Origin: Pseudogemmobacter hezensis
GTDB lineage: Bacteria > Pseudomonadota > Alphaproteobacteria > Rhodobacterales > Rhodobacteraceae
Direction of reading: 5' to 3'
Assembly: GCF_013155295.1 (NCBI RefSeq)
Contig: NZ_JABJXT010000002.1
Coordinates: 177,434 to 241,433, forward strand
Length of the DNA stretch: 64,000 nucleotides
Positions 1-11,445 of this stretch are shown here, one piece after another. Below the pieces are notes generated by a model. That model worked only from the letters and a program-made list of their open reading frames with translations. It was not told the origin of the DNA and did not search any database. The translations under genes and the position numbers were made by a program. The first letter of the stretch is position 1; each line of letters starts with the position of its first letter.

Positions 1-1
1 A

Positions 2-361
2 TTCACCTGCGCCAATCTTGCGCCGAAAAATGCGGTTGATCCGGAGGCCGTCCTGCAGATTGGCCGGGCCATCGCACTTGTCCACAATACAGGCAGTCTG
101 CCAGAGGGCTCAGAGCGGGCGCGTGTCGTGCTGCGGCTGTGCTTCAATCGTGCCCTCAGCAAGCCGGTGATTGATCTTATTGATTACTCCGGGCCAGTCG
201 GTGAGGTCGCCGATGCGACCGAAGCCGCCGCGCGACGGGCGCTTATGCGTGCGCTGAATGCCGGAACACTGAACGGGCCGCTTGACGATCTGACACACGG
301 ACGACCGGAAAACGCCGTGATTGATCTGGTCTTCGGCCCCTCCGATGAGGCAGGGCAATGA
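2..361 (+). CDS. tolA: Probable TolA C-terminal domain (partial, 5' end outside window)
   Basis: The reading frame is open from the first bases of the window to a TGA at 359-361. The visible 119 residues resemble the periplasmic C-terminal domain of TolA/TonB-type energy transducers: a segment with an alternating hydrophobic strand, then a helix containing AARRALMRA (like the AARRAI helix of TolA), then a final strand ENAVIDLVFGP. TolA links the inner-membrane TolQR motor to TolB and Pal and drives outer-membrane constriction at division. Position just upstream of tolB-pal-cpoB is the main support; the sequence match alone is weak and the usual Cys near the helix is absent. It could be another TonB-like protein. 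Confidence 0.55.
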   Translation, partial: FTCANLAPKNAVDPEAVLQIGRAIALVHNTGSLPEGSERARVVLRLCFNRALSKPVIDLIDYSGPVGEVADATEAAARRALMRALNAGTLNGPLDDLTHGRPENAVIDLVFGPSDEAGQ

Positions 362-476
362 CACAGATGTCAGATGACATCGGAACCCATTTGCGTCGTG
401 ATGTGTTAACGGCGGATAGAGTAACCAGGACCCGCAAACCCGGCAACAGACCGGAAAAGACCGGAGCGAGAGGCAG

Positions 477-1808
477 ATGACCTTCACCAGAAGAAGCTTT
501 GCGACCACGATGCTGGCAGGGGCCGCGATGATCCCTGCCATGGCCCGCGCCCAGGATGGCCAGCCGCCGCGCATCAACATCACGGGTACCATCGAGGCGA
601 TGCCGATTGCCGTTCCCGCCTTTATCGATGAGGGCGGCGCGGGCGATCTGGCGCGCAATCTGGCCTCGGTGGTCTCTTCGGATCTCGACGGCACCGGGTT
701 CTTCCGCACCATCGCCCAGAATGCCTATATCAGCCGCATCCAGGGCTTTGACGGCGCGATCAGCTATGAGGACTGGCGCACCATCAATGCCCGCGTGCTG
801 GTGGTGGGCGCGGTCTCGGCCTCGGGTGACCGGATCACCGTCAAGTTCCGCGCCTATGACGTCTCAAACGGTCAGCAGCTTGAAGGCGCTGCGATGCAAT
901 TCGCGGGCACCCGCGCAGGCTGGCGGCGCATGGCGCATAAGGTTGCCGATGTGGTCTATTCCAAGATCACCGGCGAGGGCGGCTACTTCGACAGCCGCGT
1001 GGTCTATGTCTCTGAATCGGGGCCGAAAAATGCCCGGTTGAAGCGGCTGGCCGTGATGGATTATGACGGCGCGAATGTGCAGTATCTGACCGACAGCTCG
1101 TCCATCGTGCTGGCACCGCGCTTCTCGCCCTCAGGGGATCGGCTGCTTTACACCAGCTATGAGACCGGCTTCCCGCGCATCACCCTGATGAATATGTCGA
1201 ACCTGTCGCGCCAGACGCTGGCCGAGCAGCCCGGCACCATGACCTTCGCGCCGCGGTTTTCGCCCGATGGCAGCTCGGTTGTGTTCAGCCTGGAGCGGGG
1301 CGGCAATACCGACATCTACAAGATGAACCTTTCCTCGGGGCAGACCCAGCAGCTGACCAATGCCCCCTCGATCGAGACCGCGCCCTGCTATTCGCCCGAC
1401 GGCAGCCGCATCGTCTTTGAAAGCGACCGCACCGGCGGCAGCCAGATCTATATCATGGGCGCAGGCGGCGGCGAGGGACAGCGGATCTCGGGCGGTGCAG
1501 GCCGCAACAGCACCCCCGTCTGGAGCCCGCGCGGCGATCTGATCGCCTTCACCAAACAGCATCAGGGCCGGTTCCATATCGGCGTCATGCGCACCGATGG
1601 CTCGGAAGAGCGTCTGCTGACCTCCTCCTTCCTGGACGAAGGCCCGACCTGGGCCCCCAATGGCCGGGTGATCATGTTCACCCGCGAAACCGAGGGCGGC
1701 GGCGGTCAGGCCTCGCTCTGGTCGGTCGATATTACGGGCCGCAACCTGAAACAGATCCCGACCGAAGGGGCCGCCTCTGACCCGGCCTGGTCGCCACTGT
1801 TGCCATAA
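477..1808 (+). CDS. tolB: Tol-Pal system beta-propeller protein TolB
   Basis: 443 residues, the usual TolB length. Periplasmic protein that binds Pal and the TolA complex to maintain the outer membrane and its constriction. The N-terminus has a cleavable signal ending near AMARAQ (about residue 26) that contains TRRSFA, a twin-arginine-like motif. Residues about 30-160 form the TolB N-domain; residues about 190-440 carry repeated propeller blades seen as [23 protein letters not shown] and [12 protein letters not shown]. The start is supported by a GAGAGG-type ribosome binding site just upstream. It follows the probable tolA and precedes pal, the standard order. Confidence 0.96.
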   Translation: MTFTRRSFATTMLAGAAMIPAMARAQDGQPPRINITGTIEAMPIAVPAFIDEGGAGDLARNLASVVSSDLDGTGFFRTIAQNAYISRIQGFDGAISYEDWRTINARVLVVGAVSASGDRITVKFRAYDVSNGQQLEGAAMQFAGTRAGWRRMAHKVADVVYSKITGEGGYFDSRVVYVSESGPKNARLKRLAVMDYDGANVQYLTDSSSIVLAPRFSPSGDRLLYTSYETGFPRITLMNMSNLSRQTLAEQPGTMTFAPRFSPDGSSVVFSLERGGNTDIYKMNLSSGQTQQLTNAPSIETAPCYSPDGSRIVFESDRTGGSQIYIMGAGGGEGQRISGGAGRNSTPVWSPRGDLIAFTKQHQGRFHIGVMRTDGSEERLLTSSFLDEGPTWAPNGRVIMFTRETEGGGGQASLWSVDITGRNLKQIPTEGAASDPAWSPLLP

Positions 1809-1919
1809 ACCGCCACAAAGGCGCATGGGCAATCCTGCCGGATTCCCCATGCGTCTGAAACCTGCTAACCTGGGCCCTGAAACAGTGGCCCGCGCCGCGA
1901 CCGATAAGGATTGTTCCCG

Positions 1920-2453
1920 ATGAGCTTTATGCCCAAAGCCCTTCTTCTTCTGGCCTCGCTGGGCCTTGCCGCCTGTCAGAACCCCGACCGCTATGGCTCG
2001 GGTGACGGTGGTGCAGGCGGCCCGGGCGGCGCTGGCGGCTCTGGCTATATCGACACCAATGGCCTGGGCGACCCCAGCGACCCGCGCTCGATTGCCTATT
2101 TCAATCAAACGGTTGGCGACCGCGTGCTCTTCCTGGTTGACCAGTCGACCGTCTCGGATCAGGGCCGTCAGATCCTGAATGGCCAGGCCAATTGGCTGAA
2201 CCAGAACCCGGGCTATGCGATCATCATCGAGGGCCATGCCGACGAGCAGGGCACCCGTGAATACAACCTCGCGCTTGGCGCACGCCGCGCGGCCTCGGTG
2301 CAGCAATACCTGCTGTCGCAGGGCGTTGCCGGCACCCGGATGCGCACCATTTCTTACGGCAAAGAGCGCCCGATTGAGGTCTGCTCGACCGAGAGCTGCT
2401 ATTCCAAGAACCGCCGCGCCGTCACGGTGCTGTCGGTCGGCGCCGGGTCCTGA
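1920..2453 (+). CDS. pal: Peptidoglycan-associated lipoprotein Pal
   Basis: 177 residues. Outer-membrane lipoprotein that binds peptidoglycan through an OmpA-like domain and is mobilised by TolB. The ATG at 1920 is preferred over the upstream TTG at 1911 because AAGGA at 1906-1910 is about 9 bases upstream of it. The signal ends in a lipobox LAAC with the lipidated Cys at about residue 19. A Gly/Ser-rich linker follows, then the OmpA domain with EGHADEQGTREYNLALG and a C-terminal KNRRAVTVL segment. It lies 2 bp from cpoB, so the genes are co-transcribed. Confidence 0.96.
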   Translation: MSFMPKALLLLASLGLAACQNPDRYGSGDGGAGGPGGAGGSGYIDTNGLGDPSDPRSIAYFNQTVGDRVLFLVDQSTVSDQGRQILNGQANWLNQNPGYAIIIEGHADEQGTREYNLALGARRAASVQQYLLSQGVAGTRMRTISYGKERPIEVCSTESCYSKNRRAVTVLSVGAGS

Positions 2454-2455
2454 TC

Positions 2456-3286
2456 ATGATGCGGGCCGCGAAAGTCAGGCTGATTTTGCCGCTGCTGGCG
2501 CTTGGATTTGCCACCCCGGCAGCGGCGGAAAGCCTTGCCGATGTGCGCAATGAACTGGGCCAGCTGGCGGCAGAGTTCAACCAGCTGAAGGCAGAGCTGA
2601 CCACCACCGGCGCCTCGGCGCGGGTGGGGGGTGCTGATGCGCTGGCCCGCATGGACACGCTTGAGGCCGAGCTGATGCGCCTGACCTCGCGCACCGAGGA
2701 AATCGAGCTGAAGCTGAACCGGGTCATCCAGGACGGCACCAATCGTATCGGCGATATCGAGTTCCGCCTTTGCGATGCCGATCCGGCCTGTGATCCGCTG
2801 AACATGAGCGCGACCGCCCCTCTGGGTGGCGGTGGCAGCGCAACCACCCCGCCCCCGGCCGCGCCCTCGAATACCGCGTCCAATTCCTCCGCACCCGCGC
2901 TTGCCGTCGCAGAACAGGCAGATTTTGACCGGGCCAAGGGGGTGCTCGGTCAGGGTGACTTTCATGGTGCTGCATCGCTCTTTGAGACCTATGCCCAATC
3001 CTATCCTGGCGGGCCGCTAGTCCCCGAGGCGCATTACCTGCGCGGCGAGGCCCTGCGTCAGGCGGGCCAGATCGCCCCTTCGGCGCGGGCCTATCTGACG
3101 GCCTATAACTCGGCCCCGAATGGCACGATTGCGCCGGATGCGCTTTTGAAACTGGGCGAGGCCTTTGGCCAGTTGGGCGAGCGTGATCAGGCCTGCGTCA
3201 CCCTGCAGCAGGTGCCGATCAATTTTGCCACCAGCCAGGCCGCATCGCAGGCGACGATTGCGATGCAGGGGCTGGGGTGCCCCTGA
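2456..3286 (+). CDS. cpoB: Cell division coordinator CpoB (YbgF)
   Basis: 276 residues, periplasmic, in the Tol-Pal operon. The signal peptide is about residues 1-22 (ends PAAAE). Residues about 25-95 form a coiled coil (ELGQLAAEFNQLKAEL), followed by a low-complexity Pro/Thr/Ala linker. Residues about 150-270 carry TPR-like repeats (YLRGEALRQAGQ, LLKLGEAFGQLGERDQAC). CpoB interacts with TolA and PBP1B in E. coli and couples outer-membrane constriction to septal peptidoglycan synthesis. The next gene, tilS, starts inside its last codons. Confidence 0.92.
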   Translation: MMRAAKVRLILPLLALGFATPAAAESLADVRNELGQLAAEFNQLKAELTTTGASARVGGADALARMDTLEAELMRLTSRTEEIELKLNRVIQDGTNRIGDIEFRLCDADPACDPLNMSATAPLGGGGSATTPPPAAPSNTASNSSAPALAVAEQADFDRAKGVLGQGDFHGAASLFETYAQSYPGGPLVPEAHYLRGEALRQAGQIAPSARAYLTAYNSAPNGTIAPDALLKLGEAFGQLGERDQACVTLQQVPINFATSQAASQATIAMQGLGCP

Positions 3287-4581
3287 GCCCGCAATATCGC
3301 TGGCTTGAAACACATGCGCAGGCCGATCGCGGCCTGCTGCAATGCTGCCTGCCGTCTGAGTTTCTCCGGCAAGCTGCCCAGCTTGCGACAGGGCCGAAAA
3401 TTGGCGTGGCGGTATCGGGCGGCGGCGATTCCATCGCGCTTTTGCATCTGATCGCCCGCGCCGCCCCGCATTTCGGCCTGACCGCCGAGGCCGCCACCAT
3501 CAATCACCATCTGCGCCCCGAGGCCGCTGAAGAGGCCGCTTTCGTCGCGGACGTCGCCTCTGGTCTGGGGCTGGCGCATCAGACCCTGAACTGGAACGCG
3601 CATCCCGAAACCGGGAACCTGATGCAGGCGGCGGGGCAGGCGCGTCTGGATCTGCTGGCCACCTGGGCAAAGGCGCGCGGAATTGCCACGGTCTTTCTGG
3701 GCCATACCGCCGATGACCAGGCCGAAACCTTCCTGATGGGCCTGTCGCGGGCCTCTGGCATCGACGGGCTGACCGGCATGCGCCCCAGCTTTGAGCATGC
3801 GGGCGTGCAGTTCTGGCGGCCCCTGCTGCAGACCGGGCGGGCGAGCCTGCGCGATTTTCTCACCCGGCACAGCCTGCCCTGGTGCGAGGATCCCTCAAAC
3901 CAGGATGACCGCTATACCCGCGTCCGTATCCGCAAGGCCTTGCCGGATCTGGCAGCCCTGGGGATCACCCTTTCCGCATTGCGTGAGACGATCTCGAACC
4001 TCACCGATGTCCAGGACATGCTGCGCCACAGCCTTGCCGAGGGCTTTGCCCGCTTTGGCACGGAAGAGGCCGGCAGCCTTAATCTTGCGCGAGCCGATTT
4101 CGCGGCAAGCCCGGCTGAGCTGCAACGCCGCCTCTTTGTCAGCGCGGCCCGCTGGATTTCGGGCAACCGCCATCCGCCACGCGCGGAAACGGTCAGCCAA
4201 TCCCTCACCGAGGCTTTGCGCGGGCGCGGCAGCACCTTTGGCGGCTGCCTGATCCGGGTCACTGCGCAAAACATTCGCATCTTCCGCGAGCCGCAGGCGG
4301 CGCAGGCGCGGCAGGCCTGGCAGCCGGGGATGATCTGGGATCACCGCTGGAAAATCAGCGGCCCCGCCCGGCCGGGGCTGGAGGTCCGCGCCCTGACCGC
4401 CGCGGGCCTTGCCCAGGTCAGGGACTGGCGCGACAGCGGGCTGCGCCGCGACGCCGTTATCGTCTCGCCAGGTCTCTGGCAGGGCGAGCGGCTGATTGCG
4501 GCGCCTCTTTTACCTCAATTTGCACATGAATGGTGCGCAGACCTTTACCCATCCTTTGGAAGTTTCATCTTATCGCATTGA
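3277..4581 (+). CDS. tilS: tRNA(Ile)-lysidine synthase TilS
   Basis: 434 residues. ATP-dependent ligase that converts C34 of the AUA-reading tRNA-Ile to lysidine, changing codon and amino-acid identity; essential and cytoplasmic. The PP-loop SGGGDS is at residues 47-52, followed by INHHLRPEA and GHTADDQAETFLM, both typical of TilS. The GTG start at 3277 overlaps the end of cpoB by 10 bases, implying translational coupling. tilS then ftsH after the tol genes is a common alphaproteobacterial arrangement. Confidence 0.95.
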   Translation: MPLSPQYRWLETHAQADRGLLQCCLPSEFLRQAAQLATGPKIGVAVSGGGDSIALLHLIARAAPHFGLTAEAATINHHLRPEAAEEAAFVADVASGLGLAHQTLNWNAHPETGNLMQAAGQARLDLLATWAKARGIATVFLGHTADDQAETFLMGLSRASGIDGLTGMRPSFEHAGVQFWRPLLQTGRASLRDFLTRHSLPWCEDPSNQDDRYTRVRIRKALPDLAALGITLSALRETISNLTDVQDMLRHSLAEGFARFGTEEAGSLNLARADFAASPAELQRRLFVSAARWISGNRHPPRAETVSQSLTEALRGRGSTFGGCLIRVTAQNIRIFREPQAAQARQAWQPGMIWDHRWKISGPARPGLEVRALTAAGLAQVRDWRDSGLRRDAVIVSPGLWQGERLIAAPLLPQFAHEWCADLYPSFGSFILSH

Positions 4582-4666
4582 ACCCGGGGCTGGGATTGCT
4601 AAATTAAGCACAAACGCGGCCCCGTCTTAACAAAGGCGATGATGGGCTGCCTGTCGGGAGAAACAA

Positions 4667-6577
<1,911 letters not shown>

Positions 6578-6600
6578 TAACCGGACGTGCTGACAGTTAC

Positions 6601-6641
6601 AAAACCGGGATAGGCCTTGGCGCATATCCCGGTTTTCTTTT
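6601..6641 (+). terminator. Rho-independent terminator after ftsH
   Basis: Perfect 12-bp inverted repeat AAAACCGGGATA (6601-6612) and TATCCCGGTTTT (6625-6636) with a 12-base loop and a following T-rich tail. It lies 24 bases past the ftsH stop. Confidence 0.9.
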
Positions 6642-6726
6642 GTGATGCCCTCACAGCTGTGCCAGGGATGATTGGAAAACAAAAGAGAGTGGTTTAAGGG
6701 TGAACCATTCTGACGGGAGGACGGGA

Positions 6727-9018
6727 ATGTCGAACGGAATGCAGGATGAAGCAGCACAGGCCGCACGCCAGGCCGCACTGAATTACCACGAATTTCCCAA
6801 ACCCGGTAAGCTTGAGATCCGGGCAACCAAGCCGCTGGCCACCGGACGCGACCTCTCGCGCGCCTATTCCCCGGGCGTGGCCGAGGCCTGCCTGGAAATC
6901 AAGGCAGACCCGGCGACTGCAGCCCGTTACACTTCTCGCGGCAATCTGGTGGCGGTGATCTCAAACGGCACCGCCGTTCTGGGGCTGGGAAATATCGGGG
7001 CGCTGGCCTCGAAACCTGTGATGGAAGGCAAGGCCGTCCTTTTCAAGAAATTCGCCAATATCGACTGTTTTGATATCGAGGTGAATGAAAACGACCCCGA
7101 AAAGCTGGCAGAGATCGTCTGCTCGCTTGAGCCGACCTTCGGCGCGATCAATCTGGAAGACATCAAAGCCCCCGATTGTTTTATCGTTGAACGAATTTGC
7201 CGCGAGCGGATGAATATCCCGGTCTTTCATGACGATCAGCACGGCACGGCCATCGTCGTCGGTGCGGCTGCGACCAATGCGATGATCGTGGCGGGCAAGA
7301 AATTCGCCGATATCAAGCTGGTCTCGACGGGTGGTGGCGCGGCTGGCATCGCCTGTCTTGAGATGCTGGTGAAGCTTGGCGTGAAGCGCGAAAATATCTG
7401 GCTTTGCGATCTGGAAGGGCTGGTCTATCAGGGCCGCGAAGCGCAGATGACGCCGCAAAAGGCGGCCTTTGCACAGGGAACCGCGCCCGCCACCCTGGCC
7501 GAGGTGATCAAAGGCGCCGATATGTTCCTCGGCCTGTCCGGCCCTGGCGTTCTGACCCCGGAAATGGTCGCCACCATGACCAAAAAGCCGATCATCTTCG
7601 CGCTGGCCAATCCAAATCCCGAGATCCTTCCCGATGCGGCCCGCGCGGTCGCCCCCGATGCGATCATTGCCACCGGGCGTTCTGATTTTCCCAATCAGGT
7701 CAATAACGTGCTGTGTTTCCCCTTCATCTTCCGGGGTGCCCTGGATGTCGGGGCAACCACCATCAATGATGAGATGGAGCTGGCCTGTATCGAGGGTATC
7801 GCCGCGCTGGCCCGCCAGACGACCTCGGCCGAAGCGGCAGCAGCCTATCAGGGCGAGCAGCTCACTTTCGGCCCCGATTACCTGATCCCGAAGCCCTTCG
7901 ATCCGCGTTTGATCGGGGTTGTCGCCTCGGCTGTGGCCACGGCTGCCACCCAATCCGGCGTCGCCGCCCGCCCGCTGAGCGATCCCGAAGCCTATAAGAG
8001 CAAGCTGGACGGCTCGGTTTTCCGCTCGGCCCTGCTGATGCGCCCGGTATTTGAGGCCGCCCGCACCGCCACCCGCCGCATCGTCTTTGCCGAGGGCGAG
8101 GATGAGCGCGTGCTGCGCGCCGCCAATGCCATGCTGGAAGAAACCACCGACGTGCCGATCCTGATCGGCCGCCCCGAAGTGGTCGAGGCCCGCTGCGAAC
8201 GCTACGGTCTTGGCATCCGCCCGGGCCGCGATTTCCACCTGGTGAACCCGGAAAACGACCCGCGTTACCGCGATTATTGGGGCACCTATCACGAATTGAT
8301 GGCCCGCCGGGGCGTCAGCCCCGATATTGCCCGCGCGATCATGCGCACCAATACCACCGCCATCGGCGCGGTGATGGTGCATCGTGATGAGGCCGACAGC
8401 ATGATCTGCGGCACCTTCGGACAATATCACTGGCATTTGAATTACATTCGCCAGATTTTGGCGCGTGACGGTCGCCATGCGGTTGCCGCGCTTTCGATGA
8501 TGATCCTGGAAGATGGCCCGCTCTTCATTGCCGACACCCATGTCAACGCCGAGCCGACCCCGCAGCAGGTGATGGAAACCGCGATGGGCGCCGCCCGGCA
8601 CCTGCGCCGCTTTGGTCTGACGCCGAAGGTCGCGCTCTGTTCGCAAAGCCAGTTCGGCAATATGGACAACCGTTCCGGCCGGGTGATGCGCGAGGCGCTT
8701 GAGCTGCTTGACGCGCGCGAACCCGACTTCGCCTATGAAGGCGAGATGAATGTCGACACCGCGCTTGACCAGGGGCTGCGCGACCGTCAGCTGCCGGGCG
8801 GCCGTTTTGAAGGCGCCGCCAATGTGCTGGTCTTTGCCTCGGCCGATACCGCGTCTGGCGTGCGTAACATCCTGAAAATGCGGGCTGGTGGCCTGGAAGT
8901 CGGGCCGATCCTGATGGGCATGGGCAATAAGGCGCATGTGGTGACCCCGGCAATCACCGCACGCGGGCTTTTGAATATGTCGGCCATCGCCGGCACCCCG
9001 GTCTCGCACTACAGCTAA
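6727..9018 (+). CDS. maeB: NADP-dependent malic enzyme with phosphotransacetylase domain (MaeB type)
   Basis: 763 residues. Oxidative decarboxylation of malate to pyruvate with NADP+, supplying NADPH and pyruvate during growth on C4 or C2 compounds. The N-terminal half (to about residue 430) is the malic enzyme: [28 protein letters not shown] and an NAD(P)-binding [13 protein letters not shown]. The C-terminal half (about 440-763) is a phosphotransacetylase-like domain, regulatory rather than catalytic in characterised members. GGGAGG at 6715-6720 sets the ATG at 6727; the in-frame GTG at 6700 lacks this spacing. Confidence 0.93.
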   Translation: MSNGMQDEAAQAARQAALNYHEFPKPGKLEIRATKPLATGRDLSRAYSPGVAEACLEIKADPATAARYTSRGNLVAVISNGTAVLGLGNIGALASKPVMEGKAVLFKKFANIDCFDIEVNENDPEKLAEIVCSLEPTFGAINLEDIKAPDCFIVERICRERMNIPVFHDDQHGTAIVVGAAATNAMIVAGKKFADIKLVSTGGGAAGIACLEMLVKLGVKRENIWLCDLEGLVYQGREAQMTPQKAAFAQGTAPATLAEVIKGADMFLGLSGPGVLTPEMVATMTKKPIIFALANPNPEILPDAARAVAPDAIIATGRSDFPNQVNNVLCFPFIFRGALDVGATTINDEMELACIEGIAALARQTTSAEAAAAYQGEQLTFGPDYLIPKPFDPRLIGVVASAVATAATQSGVAARPLSDPEAYKSKLDGSVFRSALLMRPVFEAARTATRRIVFAEGEDERVLRAANAMLEETTDVPILIGRPEVVEARCERYGLGIRPGRDFHLVNPENDPRYRDYWGTYHELMARRGVSPDIARAIMRTNTTAIGAVMVHRDEADSMICGTFGQYHWHLNYIRQILARDGRHAVAALSMMILEDGPLFIADTHVNAEPTPQQVMETAMGAARHLRRFGLTPKVALCSQSQFGNMDNRSGRVMREALELLDAREPDFAYEGEMNVDTALDQGLRDRQLPGGRFEGAANVLVFASADTASGVRNILKMRAGGLEVGPILMGMGNKAHVVTPAITARGLLNMSAIAGTPVSHYS

Positions 9019-9084
9019 GACTGCAAACGCGCCCGGGCGCAGAGAATCACCCCTCTGCGCCCGTGGCAGGCCTATCGCGCAGAA

Positions 9085-9185
9085 TTTGCAAACCCGCGCG
9101 GAATTTACCGCCAGATTATCAACAGATTCATCTTTGCAAATATTTCGCAACCTGCCGCCGCGAATTCTGCAAACTATTTCACAAC
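9085..9185 (+). promoter_or_regulatory. Cluster of TTTGCAAA-type sites upstream of prpE
   Basis: TTTGCAAA occurs exactly at 9085-9092 and 9133-9140. Close variants follow: TTTCGCAAC (9143-9151), TTCTGCAAA (9165-9173) and TTTCACAAC (9177-9185). TTTGCAAA pairs are, from memory, the motif of the ScfR/PccR family of short-chain acyl-CoA responsive regulators in Rhodobacter. Here they precede a propionate-CoA ligase, the expected kind of target. Binding is an inference. Confidence 0.5.
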
Positions 9186-9267
9186 ATGGCACAGTGTTGC
9201 CGGTAACAAAGTTGCGCCCTGCCCTGCCCTGACATAACAAATGCTTAAGTCTGGAGGAGGGCCGACG

Positions 9268-11157
9268 ATGGGTTACCGCGAAATCTACGCGCAATGGAAA
9301 GCTGATCCCGAAGCATTCTGGATGCAGCAGGCAAAGGCCATCGACTGGGACAGGCCCCCCTCGCGCGCTTTGAATGCCGATCGCGCCCCCATTTACGAAT
9401 GGTTCAGTGATGGGCTGGTAAACACCTGCTGGAATGCAGTTGACCGCCATGTCGAGGCCGGGCGCGGCGATCAGCTGGCGATCATCCACGACAGCCCCGT
9501 CACCCATCTGCGGCGCGGCATCACCTATCGTGACCTGCAAAAGCGCGTCGCCAGCCTGGCGGGCGCCTTGCGGGCCAAAGGCGTGACCAAAGGCGACCGC
9601 GTCATCATCTATATGCCGATGATCCCCGAGGCGCTGGAGGCGATGCTGGCCTGCGCCCGTCTGGGGGCGATCCATTCGGTGGTCTTTGGCGGATTTGCCG
9701 CAAATGAGCTGGCGGTCCGCATTGACGACTGTCAACCCAAGGCAATCATCGCCGCCTCCTGCGGGATCGAGCCGTCGCGCATCGTGCATTACAAACCGCT
9801 GCTGGATGCCGCCATCGACCAGGCCAGCCACAAGCCCGATTTCTGCGTGATCTTCCAGCGCGAACAAGAGGTTGCGAAGCTGACAGAGGGCCGCGATGTG
9901 GCCTGGCATGCCTTTCAGTATGGCGTTGAGCCTGCCGAATGCGTGCCCGTCGAGGGCAATCACCCCGCCTATATCCTTTACACCTCTGGCACCACCGGCG
10001 CGCCAAAGGGCGTGATCCGCGCCACCGGCGGCCATCTTGTCGCGCTGAACTGGACCATGAAAGCGATCTACGACATGGACCCGGGCGAGGTGTTCTGGGC
10101 CGCCTCGGATGTGGGCTGGGTCGTTGGCCACAGCTATATCTGCTATGCGCCGCTGATCAAAGGCTGCACCACCGTGGTCTTTGAGGGCAAGCCCGTCGGC
10201 ACTCCGGATGCGGGCACTTTCTGGCGGGTGATTGCGGAAAACAAGGTAAAGACCTTCTTCACCGCCCCCACCGCACTGCGGGCCATCAAACGCGACGATC
10301 CCGGCGGCGAATTTGTTAAAGAATACAATCTGAAGCATCTGAAATACTGCTTCCTCGCCGGCGAGCGGGCCGATCCCGACACCATCGCCTGGGCCGAGCG
10401 CAATCTGAATGTGCCGGTTATCGACCACTGGTGGCAGACCGAGACCGGCTGGGCCATTGCCGCAAACCCGATGGGGATCGAGCCTCTTGCGGTCAAACAT
10501 GGCTCTCCTTCGGTGCCGATGCCCGGCTATGACATTCAGGTGCTTGATGAGGGCGGCCATCCGTTGCCTGCGGGCAAGCTGGGGGCGATCACCATCAAAC
10601 TGCCGCTGCCGCCCGGCAATCTGCCCGGCCTCTGGCAGGCCGAAGAGCGTTTCCGCAAAAGCTATCTGACGCAGTTCCCCGGCTATTATGAGACCGGGGA
10701 TGCCGGCTATATCGACGAGGATGGCTATCTCTACATCATGGCCCGCACCGATGACGTGATCAATGTCGCGGGGCACCGCCTGTCGACCGGCGCCATGGAA
10801 GAGGTTCTGGCCTCGCATCCCGATGTCGCCGAATGCGCGGTGATCGGGGTTGCGGACGCGCTGAAGGGCCAGTCTCCGCTGGGCTTTTTGTGCCTGAATC
10901 GCGGCGCGACGCGGCCCCATGATGAGGTCGTCACCGAATGCGTCAAACTGATGCGTGAGCGGATCGGCCCGGTGGCCGACTTCAAACGCGCCCTGGTGAT
11001 CGAGCGGCTGCCGAAAACACGCTCGGGCAAGATCCTGCGCGGCACAATGGTGAAGATCGCGGATGGCACAGAGTGGAAAATGCCCGCAACCATCGACGAT
11101 CCGGCGATCCTCGATGAGATTGCAACGGCCCTGAAAACCATCGGCCTGGCCCGCTGA
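9268..11157 (+). CDS. prpE: Propionate-CoA ligase (propionyl-CoA synthetase)
   Basis: 629 residues. Acyl-adenylate-forming enzyme that activates propionate to propionyl-CoA with ATP and CoA. It has the P-loop YTSGTTGAPKG, the ARTDDVINVAGHRLSTG hinge and the acetylatable Lys motif KTRSGKILRG near the C-terminus. The N-terminus (YREIYAQWKADPEAFW) matches PrpE rather than AcsA. GGAGGAGG at 9253-9260 fixes the ATG at 9268. The product would feed the methylmalonyl-CoA pathway. An acetyl-CoA synthetase activity cannot be excluded. Confidence 0.9.
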   Translation: MGYREIYAQWKADPEAFWMQQAKAIDWDRPPSRALNADRAPIYEWFSDGLVNTCWNAVDRHVEAGRGDQLAIIHDSPVTHLRRGITYRDLQKRVASLAGALRAKGVTKGDRVIIYMPMIPEALEAMLACARLGAIHSVVFGGFAANELAVRIDDCQPKAIIAASCGIEPSRIVHYKPLLDAAIDQASHKPDFCVIFQREQEVAKLTEGRDVAWHAFQYGVEPAECVPVEGNHPAYILYTSGTTGAPKGVIRATGGHLVALNWTMKAIYDMDPGEVFWAASDVGWVVGHSYICYAPLIKGCTTVVFEGKPVGTPDAGTFWRVIAENKVKTFFTAPTALRAIKRDDPGGEFVKEYNLKHLKYCFLAGERADPDTIAWAERNLNVPVIDHWWQTETGWAIAANPMGIEPLAVKHGSPSVPMPGYDIQVLDEGGHPLPAGKLGAITIKLPLPPGNLPGLWQAEERFRKSYLTQFPGYYETGDAGYIDEDGYLYIMARTDDVINVAGHRLSTGAMEEVLASHPDVAECAVIGVADALKGQSPLGFLCLNRGATRPHDEVVTECVKLMRERIGPVADFKRALVIERLPKTRSGKILRGTMVKIADGTEWKMPATIDDPAILDEIATALKTIGLAR

Positions 11158-11189
11158 TCGCACCTGCCCCCAGATCGCACCTGCTCCCA
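11156..11189 (+). repeat. 17-bp tandem duplication at the prpE stop codon
   Basis: GATCGCACCTGCCCCCA (11156-11172) is followed directly by GATCGCACCTGCTCCCA (11173-11189), 16 of 17 identical. The prpE TGA overlaps the first unit. A hairpin CCCAGAC...GTCTGGG follows at about 11186-11210, without a T-run. Confidence 0.85.
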
Positions 11190-11445
11190 GACAGCCCCGG
11201 CGCAGTCTGGGGGCGACCTGGGGGTTACCTTCGGGGGCAACCTGGCCCCCGTTTCGATCCGTGAAATTTCCGCCCATTAAGACCAGGGCGGCAGAACAAT
11301 CCCCGCCGCCCCCTCTGGACCTGGTCGCGCCGACATGCCAGCCTCAGGGCATGTGCCTCACCCCAATCGCATTTTACAAAGACCCCACCTTTGATCAGCC
11401 CCCGCTGATCCGGGCTGCACCGGGCCTTACGACATGGGGGGCAAA

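Noticed and set aside
6961..11277. A 1438-codon open frame on the minus strand opposite maeB and prpE
   Set aside because: It is antisense to two well-identified enzymes and its residue make-up (Gly, His, Arg, Asp rich) reflects GC-rich codon bias. No domain is visible.
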